A stretch of 64,000 nucleotides of DNA from assembly GCF_003254525.1 (NCBI RefSeq), contig NZ_QFYS01000001.1, positions 124,001 through 188,000 of the forward strand, given 5' to 3'. The notes below the pieces were generated by a model. That model saw nothing but the letters and a program-made list of their open reading frames with translations. It had not been told where the DNA came from and made no database searches. Of this stretch, positions 18,995-26,767 are shown one piece after another. A program made the position numbers and the translations under genes. Each line of letters opens with the position of its first letter. Within the stretch, counting starts at the first letter, position 1. The stretch is from Phenylobacterium kunshanense (GTDB lineage Bacteria > Pseudomonadota > Alphaproteobacteria > Caulobacterales > Caulobacteraceae).

Positions 18995-20962
18995 ATGTCG
19001 GCGGAAGTCGGTCAGTTCGCGCTGATCCTCGCCTTGCTGCTCGCGCTCGTCCAGTCCGTGGCGCCGCTGGTAGGCGCGTGGCGACGGGATGGCGTGCTCA
19101 TGGCGGTGGGTCGCCAGGCGGCGCTGTTGCAGGGCGGCTTCGTCCTCCTCGCCTTCGGATGCCTCGCCTACGCCTATGTCACCTGTGACTTCTCGACGGC
19201 CCTCGTGGCCCGTCACAGTCACACGACCCAGCCGCTGGCGTACCGGTTCGCCGCCACCTGGGGCAGCCACGAGGGGTCGATGCTGCTCTGGGTCCTGATC
19301 CTGGCGGTCTATGGCGCGGGCGTGGCCTTCTTCGGCGGCACGCTCCGGGAAACGCTGCAGGCGCGGGTGCTGGGCGTTCAGGGCCTCGTGGGGGTCGCCT
19401 TCCTGGCCTTCCTGATCTTCACCTCCAACCCCTTCCTGCGCCTCGACCCCGCGCCGATCGAGGGGACGGAGCTCAATCCGCTGCTGCAGGACCCCGGCCT
19501 CGTGCTGCACCCGCCGCTGCTGTACCTCGGCTACGTCGGCTTTTCGGTCGCGTTCTGCTTCGCCGTCGCGGCGCTGATGGAGGGGAGGGTGGACGCGGCC
19601 TGGGCCCGCTGGGTGCGGCCGTGGGTCCTCGCCGCCTGGGCGCCGCTGACCGCCGGGATCACCCTGGGCAGCGCCTGGGCCTACTATGAACTCGGGTGGG
19701 GAGGCTGGTGGTTCTGGGACCCCGTCGAGAACGCCTCTCTCATGCCGTGGCTGCTCGGCACGGCGCTGCTGCATTCGGCCCTGGTGCTCGAACGCCGTGG
19801 GGCGCTGGCGAGCTGGACCGTGCTGCTGGCCATCCTGACCTTCTCGCTCAGCCTCGTCGGCACCTTCCTGGTCCGCTCCGGCATCCTGACGAGCGTCCAC
19901 GCCTTCGCCGTCGACCCCGAGCGCGGCGTCTTCATCCTGGGAATCATCGCGCTGACAACGGGCGCCTCGCTGGCCCTCTATGCCTGGCGGGCGCCTTCCA
20001 TCCGCGCCGGGGCGCTGTTCCAGCCGCTGTCCCGCGAGGGTGGCGTCACCCTGAACAACCTCTTCCTCACTGCGCTCACCGCGACGGTCTTCCTGGGCAC
20101 CTTCAGCCCGGTGTTCATCGAGATGCTGAACGGCGACAAGATCTCGGTCGGGCCGCCCTACTACAATCGGACATTCGCGCCCCTCGCCGTGCCGCTGCTG
20201 GCGCTGGTGGTTTTCGGGCCGATGCTGAACTGGAAGCGCGACGAGGTCCGGAAGGTCGTCCAGCGCCTCCGCATCCCGCTTGGGGTCGCCGGCATTGTCC
20301 TTCTGGCCGCCGCTCTGTTCGGCGGACTGAAAGGCCTGGCGACCGCCGGCGGACTGGCCATGTCGGCTTGGCTGATCGTCGGATCGTTCGCGGTCCTGGG
20401 CCGCCGCTGGTGGGCAGGCCGCGCCTACCTGGCCCGCTCGGTCGCCACCACGCCGCGCTCGGTCTGGGGCCTGGTCCTGTCCCATGCCGGGCTTGGCATG
20501 CTGACCCTGGGCATCACCGGAGTCACATCGTGGGAGAGTGACAAGGTCCTGAACATGCGTCCGGGCGAGACCGTTGAGTTCGCCGGACGGGTGCTGACGC
20601 TGCAGTCGCTGGAGATGGCCCAGGGCCCGAACTACGAGGCCCGCCGCGGCATCCTGATCGTTCGCGGCCCCGGACCGGACTACAGCCTTCGTAGCGAGCG
20701 CCGCTTCTATCCGTCTGCACAGTCGCAGACGACGGAGGCGGGCATTCGCGTCGGGTTCCTAGGCAATCTCTATGTCTCGGTGGGCGAAGAGTCCGAGCAG
20801 GGCGTGATCGTGCGCCTGTGGCATCACCCGCTCATCGTGTGGATCTGGATCGGCGGTTTCGTCATGTCCATCGGCGGCCTGGTATCGCTGAGCGATCGTC
20901 GCCTGAGGGTCGGCGCCGCGGTGAAGGCCCGGACCATCCTTCAGCCCGCGGCCGCCGAATGA
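18995..20962 (+). CDS. ccmF: Cytochrome c-type biogenesis protein CcmF (heme lyase)
   Basis: 655 residues with about 14–15 membrane helices. The tryptophan-rich heme-handling motif is present (GWGGWWFWDPVENASLMPWL), as are conserved periplasmic histidine segments (VARHSHTTQ, LVLHPPLLY). CcmF, with CcmH, ligates heme from holo-CcmE to the CxxCH motifs of apocytochromes in the periplasm. It starts an operon ccmF-G-H-I with start-stop overlaps and is divergent from the multiheme cytochrome operon, whose products need it. ccmE, usually next to ccmF, is not in this window and must be elsewhere. Confidence 0.96.
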   Translation: MSAEVGQFALILALLLALVQSVAPLVGAWRRDGVLMAVGRQAALLQGGFVLLAFGCLAYAYVTCDFSTALVARHSHTTQPLAYRFAATWGSHEGSMLLWVLILAVYGAGVAFFGGTLRETLQARVLGVQGLVGVAFLAFLIFTSNPFLRLDPAPIEGTELNPLLQDPGLVLHPPLLYLGYVGFSVAFCFAVAALMEGRVDAAWARWVRPWVLAAWAPLTAGITLGSAWAYYELGWGGWWFWDPVENASLMPWLLGTALLHSALVLERRGALASWTVLLAILTFSLSLVGTFLVRSGILTSVHAFAVDPERGVFILGIIALTTGASLALYAWRAPSIRAGALFQPLSREGGVTLNNLFLTALTATVFLGTFSPVFIEMLNGDKISVGPPYYNRTFAPLAVPLLALVVFGPMLNWKRDEVRKVVQRLRIPLGVAGIVLLAAALFGGLKGLATAGGLAMSAWLIVGSFAVLGRRWWAGRAYLARSVATTPRSVWGLVLSHAGLGMLTLGITGVTSWESDKVLNMRPGETVEFAGRVLTLQSLEMAQGPNYEARRGILIVRGPGPDYSLRSERRFYPSAQSQTTEAGIRVGFLGNLYVSVGEESEQGVIVRLWHHPLIVWIWIGGFVMSIGGLVSLSDRRLRVGAAVKARTILQPAAAE

Positions 20963-21495
20963 AGCGCATCCTCTTCATCCTGCCGGTCGTCGGCTTTGCG
21001 GTCTTGCTGGGGGTCTTCTTCGCCGGACTGGGGCGGGATCCGCGCGCCTTGCCGTCGGCCTTCGTCGGGAAGCCGCTTCCGGCCTTCCAGGCTCCGCCGG
21101 TCCGCGAGGGCGATGCGGGGCTGTCCAACACGGACTTCCAACGTGGCGAGCCCGTGCTCCTGAACGTGTTCGCGTCCTGGTGCGGGCCCTGCCGGGTCGA
21201 GCATCCCGTGCTGATGCGCCTGCGGGCGCAGGGTGTCGCGATCCACGGTCTGGACTGGAAGGAGGACGCCGCGGCCGGTGCGAAGTGGCTGGTCGACAAC
21301 GGCGATCCCTACATCCGCGTGGGTTCGGATCCGACGGGACGGACCGGGATCGAGTTCGGCGTCGCCGGGGTGCCTGAAACATTCGTGATCGATCGGCACG
21401 GCAAGGTCCGCTACCGCCACGTCGGCGCGGTCACGTCCGACGTCTGGGAGACGAAGCTGAGGCCGCTGATGGAAGAACTGAGGAGTGAACCGTGA
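20959..21495 (+). CDS. ccmG: Thiol:disulfide interchange protein CcmG/DsbE
   Basis: 178 residues from the ATG at 20959, which overlaps the ccmF stop (ATGA). An N-terminal signal-anchor helix (residues 3–23) holds a periplasmic thioredoxin fold. The redox-active pair is Cys 75/Cys 78 in SWCGPC, and the cis-proline region GVPETF is conserved. CcmG keeps the CxxCH cysteines of apocytochromes reduced for heme attachment. Overlaps ccmH by 4 bases. Confidence 0.95.
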   Translation: MKRILFILPVVGFAVLLGVFFAGLGRDPRALPSAFVGKPLPAFQAPPVREGDAGLSNTDFQRGEPVLLNVFASWCGPCRVEHPVLMRLRAQGVAIHGLDWKEDAAAGAKWLVDNGDPYIRVGSDPTGRTGIEFGVAGVPETFVIDRHGKVRYRHVGAVTSDVWETKLRPLMEELRSEP

Positions 21496-21971
21496 GGCGC
21501 GTGCTGCCCCTGGCTCCCGCGTTCGCCCTGCTGGCGCTGCTGTTGCTGGCGAGCCCCGCCGCGGCGGTGAATCCTGACGAGCAACTGCCCGACCCTGCCC
21601 AGGAGGCGAGGGCGGTGGAGCTGAGCCGGGAACTCCGCTGCGTCGTCTGTCAGAACCAGTCGATCGACGATTCCGATGCGGCGCTGGCGCGGGACCTACG
21701 CATCATCCTGCGCGAGCGGATCGCGGCGGGTGACACCGACAAGCAGGCGATCGACCACATCGTCGCCCGCTACGGCAGCTTCGTGCAGCTCCGGCCGCCG
21801 GTGCGTGGCGACACGCTGGCGCTCTGGTTCGGGCCGCTGGGCGTGCTGGTGCTGGGCGGGGTCGGGGCATACCTCTACATCCGCAGCCGGACGCCGGCCG
21901 CCGCAGCGGCGTTGACCGCGGCGGAGGAAGCCGAGGCGGCCGAACTGCTCAAGACGGACAAGGCGGACTGA
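21492..21971 (+). CDS. ccmH: Cytochrome c-type biogenesis protein CcmH
   Basis: 159 residues; the GTG at 21492 overlaps the ccmG stop (GTGA). A signal peptide ending near AAAVN is followed by the diagnostic periplasmic motif LRCVVCQNQSI (Cys 50, Cys 53) and a C-terminal membrane helix around residues 115–137. CcmH reduces or presents the apocytochrome heme-binding cysteines, working with CcmG and CcmF. This is the short (CcmL-like) form, with the TPR part encoded separately by ccmI. Confidence 0.95.
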   Translation: MRRVLPLAPAFALLALLLLASPAAAVNPDEQLPDPAQEARAVELSRELRCVVCQNQSIDDSDAALARDLRIILRERIAAGDTDKQAIDHIVARYGSFVQLRPPVRGDTLALWFGPLGVLVLGGVGAYLYIRSRTPAAAAALTAAEEAEAAELLKTDKAD

Positions 21972-23164
21972 TGCTGCTCTGGATGATCCTCACCTTCATG
22001 ACCGTCCTGGCCGCGGTGGGCGTCGCCATCCCCCTGCTGCGCCGGCGTGACGCCGTGCAGGCGGACCGGGACGATGCGCTCGCGGTGCTGAAGAATCAGC
22101 TCGGAGAGATCGAGGCCCAGGCCGCCTCCGGGGCGGTCACGGACGCCGAGGCCGACGCGCTGAAGAGCGACCTGAAGCGACGGGTCCTGGCGGAAGCGCG
22201 TCGGGAAGAGGCTCCGGCCCGCCCGCTGGCCGATCGCACCCTGATCTACGTGGCGCTCGGTCTGGCGGCGATCGTCACGCTCGGCGGCACGGCGCTCTAC
22301 ATGAAGATCGGTCGCCCTGATGTGCCGGCCAGCCCGGCGCTCGCCCCCGGCGCGCCCGCCGGTGCGCCCGCCGCACCGGGAGATCATCCGCAGGGCGACG
22401 TTGGAGCCATGATCGCCCAACTGGAAGCCCAGATGCAGCAGACGCCCAACAATCCGGAAGGCTGGCGAATGCTGGGCTGGTCCTACCTGCAGACCGGTCG
22501 ACCCGCCGACGCTGCGAGCGCCTACGGCAAGGCCGCGGCCCTCGATCCCAAGAACCCGGAGTATCTGTCGGCCCAGGGGGAAGCGACGGTGCTGGCGGCC
22601 CAGGGGGCCGTCACCCCGGCCGCCGAGGCGATCTTCCGAAAGACCCTCGCCGTCGATCCGGCCGATCCCCGCGCCCGCTACTATCTGGCCGTGGGCAAGG
22701 ATCAGCGGGGCGAGCGGGACGCGGCCATGGACGACTGGATCGCCCTGATCAGGTCCGCGCCGGCCGACTCGCCCTGGGCCGCCGAGGTGCGGGTTTTCGT
22801 GGAGCGCGTCGCCGCCGAACGTAAGATCGATATCTCGGGCCGCCTTCCTCCGGTTCAGTCCGCTGGGGCGGCCGGCGCGCCCCAGGGCCCGACGGCCGAT
22901 CAGATGGCCGCCGCCCAGGACATGAGCGAAGCCGATCGCCAGCAGATGGTGCAGGGCATGGTGTCCGGCCTGGCCGAGCGGCTGAAGCAGAATCCCCGCG
23001 ACCGCGCGGGATGGGAGCGGCTGATGCGGGCGCGAATGGTGATGGGTGACACCCAGCAGGCGGCGAGCGACTATCGTGACGCCAGGCGGGCGTTCGCGGG
23101 CTCGCCGGCCGACCAGCAGGCCTTGCGCGAGGCGGCGCTGCAACTTGGCGTGCCGGGAGCCTGA
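21971..23164 (+). CDS. ccmI: Cytochrome c-type biogenesis protein CcmI (TPR apocytochrome chaperone)
   Basis: 397 residues; the start overlaps the ccmH stop (TGATG). An N-terminal helix (residues 1–20), a charged cytoplasmic linker with coiled-coil character, and a second helix (about 92–108) precede a periplasmic domain. That domain holds TPR repeats (NPEGWRMLGWSYLQTGRPADA, DPADPRARYYLAVGKDQRG). CcmI binds the C-terminus of apocytochromes and delivers them to CcmFH. Only one base separates its stop from the phoR start, an unusual link of cytochrome maturation to phosphate sensing. Confidence 0.93.
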   Translation: MLLWMILTFMTVLAAVGVAIPLLRRRDAVQADRDDALAVLKNQLGEIEAQAASGAVTDAEADALKSDLKRRVLAEARREEAPARPLADRTLIYVALGLAAIVTLGGTALYMKIGRPDVPASPALAPGAPAGAPAAPGDHPQGDVGAMIAQLEAQMQQTPNNPEGWRMLGWSYLQTGRPADAASAYGKAAALDPKNPEYLSAQGEATVLAAQGAVTPAAEAIFRKTLAVDPADPRARYYLAVGKDQRGERDAAMDDWIALIRSAPADSPWAAEVRVFVERVAAERKIDISGRLPPVQSAGAAGAPQGPTADQMAAAQDMSEADRQQMVQGMVSGLAERLKQNPRDRAGWERLMRARMVMGDTQQAASDYRDARRAFAGSPADQQALREAALQLGVPGA

Positions 23165-23165
23165 G

Positions 23166-24320
23166 ATGCCGTTGTCGCAGGTTCTGGAGCGCGGCGGCGC
23201 GGGCGCGGCGGCGGAGCTGATCCTCGAGCTGCTGCCCGAGCCGGTCCTGCTGGTTCAGGCGCACGAGGGCGAGCCGCCCGAGATCGCCTATGGCAACGCC
23301 GCGGCGCGCGAGGTCTTCCGCATAGAGCTGGCCGGCGCTCCGCTGGGGGCGGCCCTTCGAAGGCCGGAGGTGCTGGAGGCGATCGAGGGCGCCCTGGAGA
23401 TCGAGGCGCCGACCGAGGTCGCCTTCGAGACCATCGGCGTCCAGCCGCGTTTCTGGCGCGCCTTCGCCCGTCCGCTGGAAGCCGGACCGGAGGGGTTGCG
23501 GCGCCTGGTGGTCGTGCTCCGCGACGAGACCGACGCCCGCCGCACTGAGAGAATGCGAGCGGACTTCCTGGCCAATGCGAGCCATGAACTGCGCACCCCG
23601 CTGGCCTCGCTCGCCGGGTTCGTGGAGACCCTGCGGACCCACGCCAAGGACGATCCCGAGGCGAGGGACAAGTTTCTCGGGATCATGGCGCAGCAGGCGA
23701 CGCGAATGGCGCGGCTGGTGGACGACCTGCTGTCACTGAGCCGGATCGAGCTCAACGAGCACATCGCGCCCTCGGGCAAGGTCGAGCTGGCGCGCACCAT
23801 CCAGGACGTCGTCGATGCCGTGCGTCCGCTCATCGAGGAGCGGGGCGTCAACATCACGACCGATGTCCGGCCGGGGGTGACGCCCGTGACCGGCGATCGC
23901 GACCAGCTCGTGCAGGTGATCCAGAACCTGGTCGACAATGCGGTGAAGTATACGCCGAAGGGCGGCGCCGTCCGGATATCCCTGGAGCCGGCCGCGTCGG
24001 TCGAGGCGGCGCGGGCGCCCAGCCGCAGCGGCGTAGGATTGTCGCTGCTCTCGCCCGACGCGCCCGAAGGCCAGGCGTTCGTGGTCATCCGCGTCACCGA
24101 CGACGGCCCGGGCATCGCTCGCCAGCACCTGCCGCGGCTGTCGGAACGCTTCTACCGCGTGGAGGGCCAGCGCAGCGGGGGCACGGGCCTGGGACTTGCG
24201 ATCGTCAAGCACGTGGTGAACCGACATCGCGGCGGCCTCACGGTCGAGAGCGCCGAGGGCGAGGGGACCACGTTCAGCGTCTATCTGCCCCTGGCGCCGG
24301 CGGTCGCCGCCCAAGCCTGA
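23166..24320 (+). CDS. phoR: Phosphate regulon sensor histidine kinase PhoR, without membrane helices
   Basis: 384 residues from ATG 23166. A PAS-like N-terminal region (about 15–115) is followed by the HisKA dimerisation/phosphoacceptor box FLANASHELRTPLASL (His 140). The HATPase domain has N-box QNLVDNAVKY, G1 DDGPGI, F-box ERFYRV and G2 GTGLGLAI. It should autophosphorylate and pass phosphate to PhoB when phosphate is scarce. No hydrophobic stretch long enough for a membrane helix is visible, whereas many PhoR proteins are membrane-anchored. Signalling would then rely on soluble partners such as PhoU and the Pst complex. Identity as PhoR rests on the adjacent phoU and phoB. Confidence 0.9.
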   Translation: MPLSQVLERGGAGAAAELILELLPEPVLLVQAHEGEPPEIAYGNAAAREVFRIELAGAPLGAALRRPEVLEAIEGALEIEAPTEVAFETIGVQPRFWRAFARPLEAGPEGLRRLVVVLRDETDARRTERMRADFLANASHELRTPLASLAGFVETLRTHAKDDPEARDKFLGIMAQQATRMARLVDDLLSLSRIELNEHIAPSGKVELARTIQDVVDAVRPLIEERGVNITTDVRPGVTPVTGDRDQLVQVIQNLVDNAVKYTPKGGAVRISLEPAASVEAARAPSRSGVGLSLLSPDAPEGQAFVVIRVTDDGPGIARQHLPRLSERFYRVEGQRSGGTGLGLAIVKHVVNRHRGGLTVESAEGEGTTFSVYLPLAPAVAAQA

Positions 24321-24348
24321 CTGTCGCAAAACTGTCGCGTGATCGCAT
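24321..24348 (+). promoter_or_regulatory. Pho box upstream of phoU-phoB
   Basis: Two exact heptads CTGTCGC at 24321–24327 and 24332–24338 are spaced 11 bases apart by AAAA, with a degenerate third (GATCGCA-like) after them. This is the alphaproteobacterial PhoB-binding pattern. It begins right after the phoR stop and ends about 30 bases before phoU, suggesting an internal, self-amplifying promoter for phoU-phoB. Confidence 0.75.
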
Positions 24349-24376
24349 TAGTTTGCCCGCCAACAGAGAGGGCCAA

Positions 24377-25072
24377 GTGACACGTACGTATCAGTCCGAG
24401 TTGCGACAACTGGTGGCCGAGGTGATCCGCATGGGCGGTCTCGCCGAGGCCCAGGTCGTGGACGCCGTCGACGCCGTGGTCCGGCGCGACGTTCCCCTGG
24501 CCCAGGCGCTGATCGTGCGCGACCTGCGCCTCGACACCCTGCAGAGCGAAGTCGAGCAGCGGGCCCTGGACCTCATCGAGCGGCATCGTCCGGTGGACGT
24601 GGACCTGCGGCGGGCGATCTCGACCCTGAAGCTCGCCATGAACCTGGAACGCTGCGGCGATCTGGCCCGCAACATCGCCAAGCGCAGCCTGGTGCTCTCC
24701 TCGGGGGAGCCGCTGCTGCCGCTCACTGGCGCGATCGAGCGCATGGGGCGGCTGGTGGCGGCCCGCCTGCGGGAGGTTCTGGACGCCTATGCGGCCGGGG
24801 ACGTGGAGCCAGCGCTCGACGTCTGGCGGCGGGACGGGGAGGTGGACGAGCACTACGAGAGCCTCTTCCGCGAACTCCTGGCCTTCATGACCGCCCATCC
24901 CGGCGCTGTGGAGACCGGGGCCCACCTGCTCTTCGTCGCCAAGAACCTCGAGCGGATCGGCGATCACGCGACCAACATCGCCGAGATCCTGCACTTCCAG
25001 ATGACGGGCCGCGAACTGATCGGCGAGCGTCCCAAGGTGAGCCTGCCCCAATTGGAGGGCCTCAAGTCGTGA
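24377..25072 (+). CDS. phoU: Phosphate signalling regulator PhoU (copy 1)
   Basis: 231 residues from GTG 24377, preceded by GAGAGGG; an upstream TTG at 24353 has no such site. The two symmetric PhoU three-helix repeats are seen, each with its metal-binding signature (NLERCGDLARNIAKR in the first, NLERIGDHATNIAE in the second). PhoU bridges PstB and PhoR and keeps the kinase inactive when phosphate is plentiful. It sits between phoR and phoB, and its stop overlaps the phoB start (GTGA). A second phoU is found after pstB. Confidence 0.93.
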   Translation: MTRTYQSELRQLVAEVIRMGGLAEAQVVDAVDAVVRRDVPLAQALIVRDLRLDTLQSEVEQRALDLIERHRPVDVDLRRAISTLKLAMNLERCGDLARNIAKRSLVLSSGEPLLPLTGAIERMGRLVAARLREVLDAYAAGDVEPALDVWRRDGEVDEHYESLFRELLAFMTAHPGAVETGAHLLFVAKNLERIGDHATNIAEILHFQMTGRELIGERPKVSLPQLEGLKS

Positions 25073-25758
25073 CCCCGTACGTTCTGGTCGTCGAGGATGA
25101 GGACGCGCTGGCGACGCTTCTCGACTACAACCTCATGAAGGAAGGCTTCCGCGTCGAACGCGCGGCGGATGGCGAGGAAGCGCTGTTGCGCGTCGCGGAG
25201 GAGCCGCCGGATCTGGTGGTCCTGGACTGGATGCTGCCGAAGGTCTCGGGCGTCGAGGTCTGCCGACAGCTCCGCGCGGGCGCGGAGACCCGTCGCACAC
25301 CGGTCCTGATGCTGACCGCCCGGGGCGAGGAGGGTGACAAGGTCCGCGGCCTGGACACCGGCGCCGACGACTATGTGGTCAAGCCGTTCTCTATGAGCGA
25401 ACTGGTGGCGCGGATCCGGGCCCTGCTTCGCCGCACCCGGCCCGAACTGGTGGAGGAGCGGCTGGAGTACGCCGATCTGGTCCTCGACCGTGGCCGCCAC
25501 CGCGTGACCCGCGCGGGCAAGGACGTGCACCTGGGCCCGACTGAATACCGCCTGCTGGATTTCCTGATGCAGCGGCCGGGTCGGGTGTTCAGCCGCGAGC
25601 GCCTGCTGGACGCGGTCTGGGGCGCCAACACCTATGTCGAAGTGCGAACCGTGGACGTCCATGTGGGACGGCTGCGCAAGGCGTTGCGCCAGCCTGGCGC
25701 GCCGGACCTGATCCGGACGGTCCGTTCGGCCGGCTACGCCCTGGATACGGAGGGATAG
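25069..25758 (+). CDS. phoB: Phosphate regulon response regulator PhoB (OmpR family)
   Basis: 229 residues; the GTG start overlaps the phoU stop. The receiver domain has acidic pocket residues in VVEDED, the phosphoacceptor Asp 53 (VVLDWMLP), and the conserved Lys in DDYVVKPFS. The C-terminal winged helix contains GPTEYRLLDFL, FSRERLLDAVWG and RTVDVHVGRLRKAL. Phosphorylated PhoB binds Pho boxes such as those at 24321, 28411–28496 and 31329. A short hairpin (25757–25773, AGGGGCG/CGCCCCT) overlaps the stop but has no U-tract. Confidence 0.95.
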   Translation: MTPYVLVVEDEDALATLLDYNLMKEGFRVERAADGEEALLRVAEEPPDLVVLDWMLPKVSGVEVCRQLRAGAETRRTPVLMLTARGEEGDKVRGLDTGADDYVVKPFSMSELVARIRALLRRTRPELVEERLEYADLVLDRGRHRVTRAGKDVHLGPTEYRLLDFLMQRPGRVFSRERLLDAVWGANTYVEVRTVDVHVGRLRKALRQPGAPDLIRTVRSAGYALDTEG

Positions 25759-25824
25759 GGGCGTCACGCCCCTGTCACCGACTCCCCGTAACGCAACCCC
25801 ACTTCGCAGTTTTGGGGGACCGCG

Positions 25825-26628
25825 ATGCCTGAGGCTTCACCCGCCGTTCGTTGCCGTGCGGCGTTCATCTCCGACATCCACCTGGGAACCAAGGGCTGCC
25901 AGGCCGACCTGCTCCTCGAGTTCATCCGCGAGCTCGAGTGCGACACCCTCTACCTGGTCGGCGATATCGTCGACGGTTGGAAGATGAAGAGCGGCTGGTA
26001 CTGGCCGCAGGGCCACAATGACGTCGTCCAGAAGATCCTGCGCCTGGCGCGCAAGGGCGTCCGGGTCGTCTATGTGCCTGGCAACCATGACGATCGGATC
26101 CGCGATTTCTGCGGCGTCCATTTCGGCGGGGTGGTGGTGGCGCGGGATGCGATCCACGAGGCAGCGGACGGCCGACGCTATCTGGTGACCCACGGCGACG
26201 AGTTCGACGGCGTGGTGCAGAACGCCAAGTGGCTCGCCTTCCTGGGCGACTGGAGCTACCGGGCGCTGCTCGGGCTGAACACCCACTTCAACCGGCTGCG
26301 AAAGCTGATGGGCCTGGGCTACTGGAGCCTTTCGGCCTTCCTGAAACATCGCGTGAAGGACGCCGTCGCCTTCATCGACCAGTTCGAGACGGCCATGGCC
26401 GACGAAGCCCGCCGCCGCGGCGTCGCCGGCGTGATCTGCGGCCACATCCACAAGGCCGAGATGCGCGAGATGGATGGCGTCCTCTATCTGAACGACGGCG
26501 ACTGGGTGGAAAGCTGCACCGCGCTGGTGGAGGGCTTCGAGGGCGAATTCCGGATCGTCCACTGGCTGGAAGAACGCAAGGTCCTGGCCGCCCAGCCCAT
26601 CCCGTTCGCCGAGCCGCTTGCCGCCTGA
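25825..26628 (+). CDS. LpxH-like metallophosphoesterase (UDP-2,3-diacylglucosamine diphosphatase family)
   Basis: 267 residues containing the metallophosphoesterase blocks ISDIHLG, VGDIVDGW, PGNHDD, THGDEFD and CGHIHK. The DGW/WPQGHN and THGDEFDGVV segments are typical of the LpxH/LpxH2-type subfamily, which hydrolyses UDP-2,3-diacylglucosamine to lipid X in lipid A synthesis. Many alphaproteobacteria use LpxI for that step, so the substrate here may differ. Related proteins near pho genes may act on other phosphodiesters during phosphate starvation. It stands alone, 66 bases after phoB. Confidence 0.75.
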   Translation: MPEASPAVRCRAAFISDIHLGTKGCQADLLLEFIRELECDTLYLVGDIVDGWKMKSGWYWPQGHNDVVQKILRLARKGVRVVYVPGNHDDRIRDFCGVHFGGVVVARDAIHEAADGRRYLVTHGDEFDGVVQNAKWLAFLGDWSYRALLGLNTHFNRLRKLMGLGYWSLSAFLKHRVKDAVAFIDQFETAMADEARRRGVAGVICGHIHKAEMREMDGVLYLNDGDWVESCTALVEGFEGEFRIVHWLEERKVLAAQPIPFAEPLAA

Positions 26629-26652
26629 GCCAGGCCATAGGCGCAAAAAATT

Positions 26653-26679
26653 GGCCGCGACCGGGGGGAGGTCGCGGCC
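26653..26679 (-). terminator. Rho-independent terminator of the OprP-like porin gene
   Basis: A perfect 10-bp stem (GGCCGCGACC / GGTCGCGGCC) with a 7-base G-rich loop. On the minus strand it is followed by a run of six T (complement of AAAAAA at 26645–26650). It lies about 90 bases beyond the porin stop and just after the LpxH-like gene, so it separates the two convergent transcripts. Confidence 0.85.
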
Positions 26680-26767
26680 GTGCGGCCATCGGGGTTGGCC
26701 GACTGGAGAGATACGCGAGGGGATACTGAGCCGGAGCGTACGCCTCGCGCGTGTCTGCCTCGTGACG

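Noticed and set aside
18545..20485. 646-residue open frame on the minus strand
   Set aside because: Shadow of ccmF; the translation is Gln/Arg/Glu-rich low complexity.
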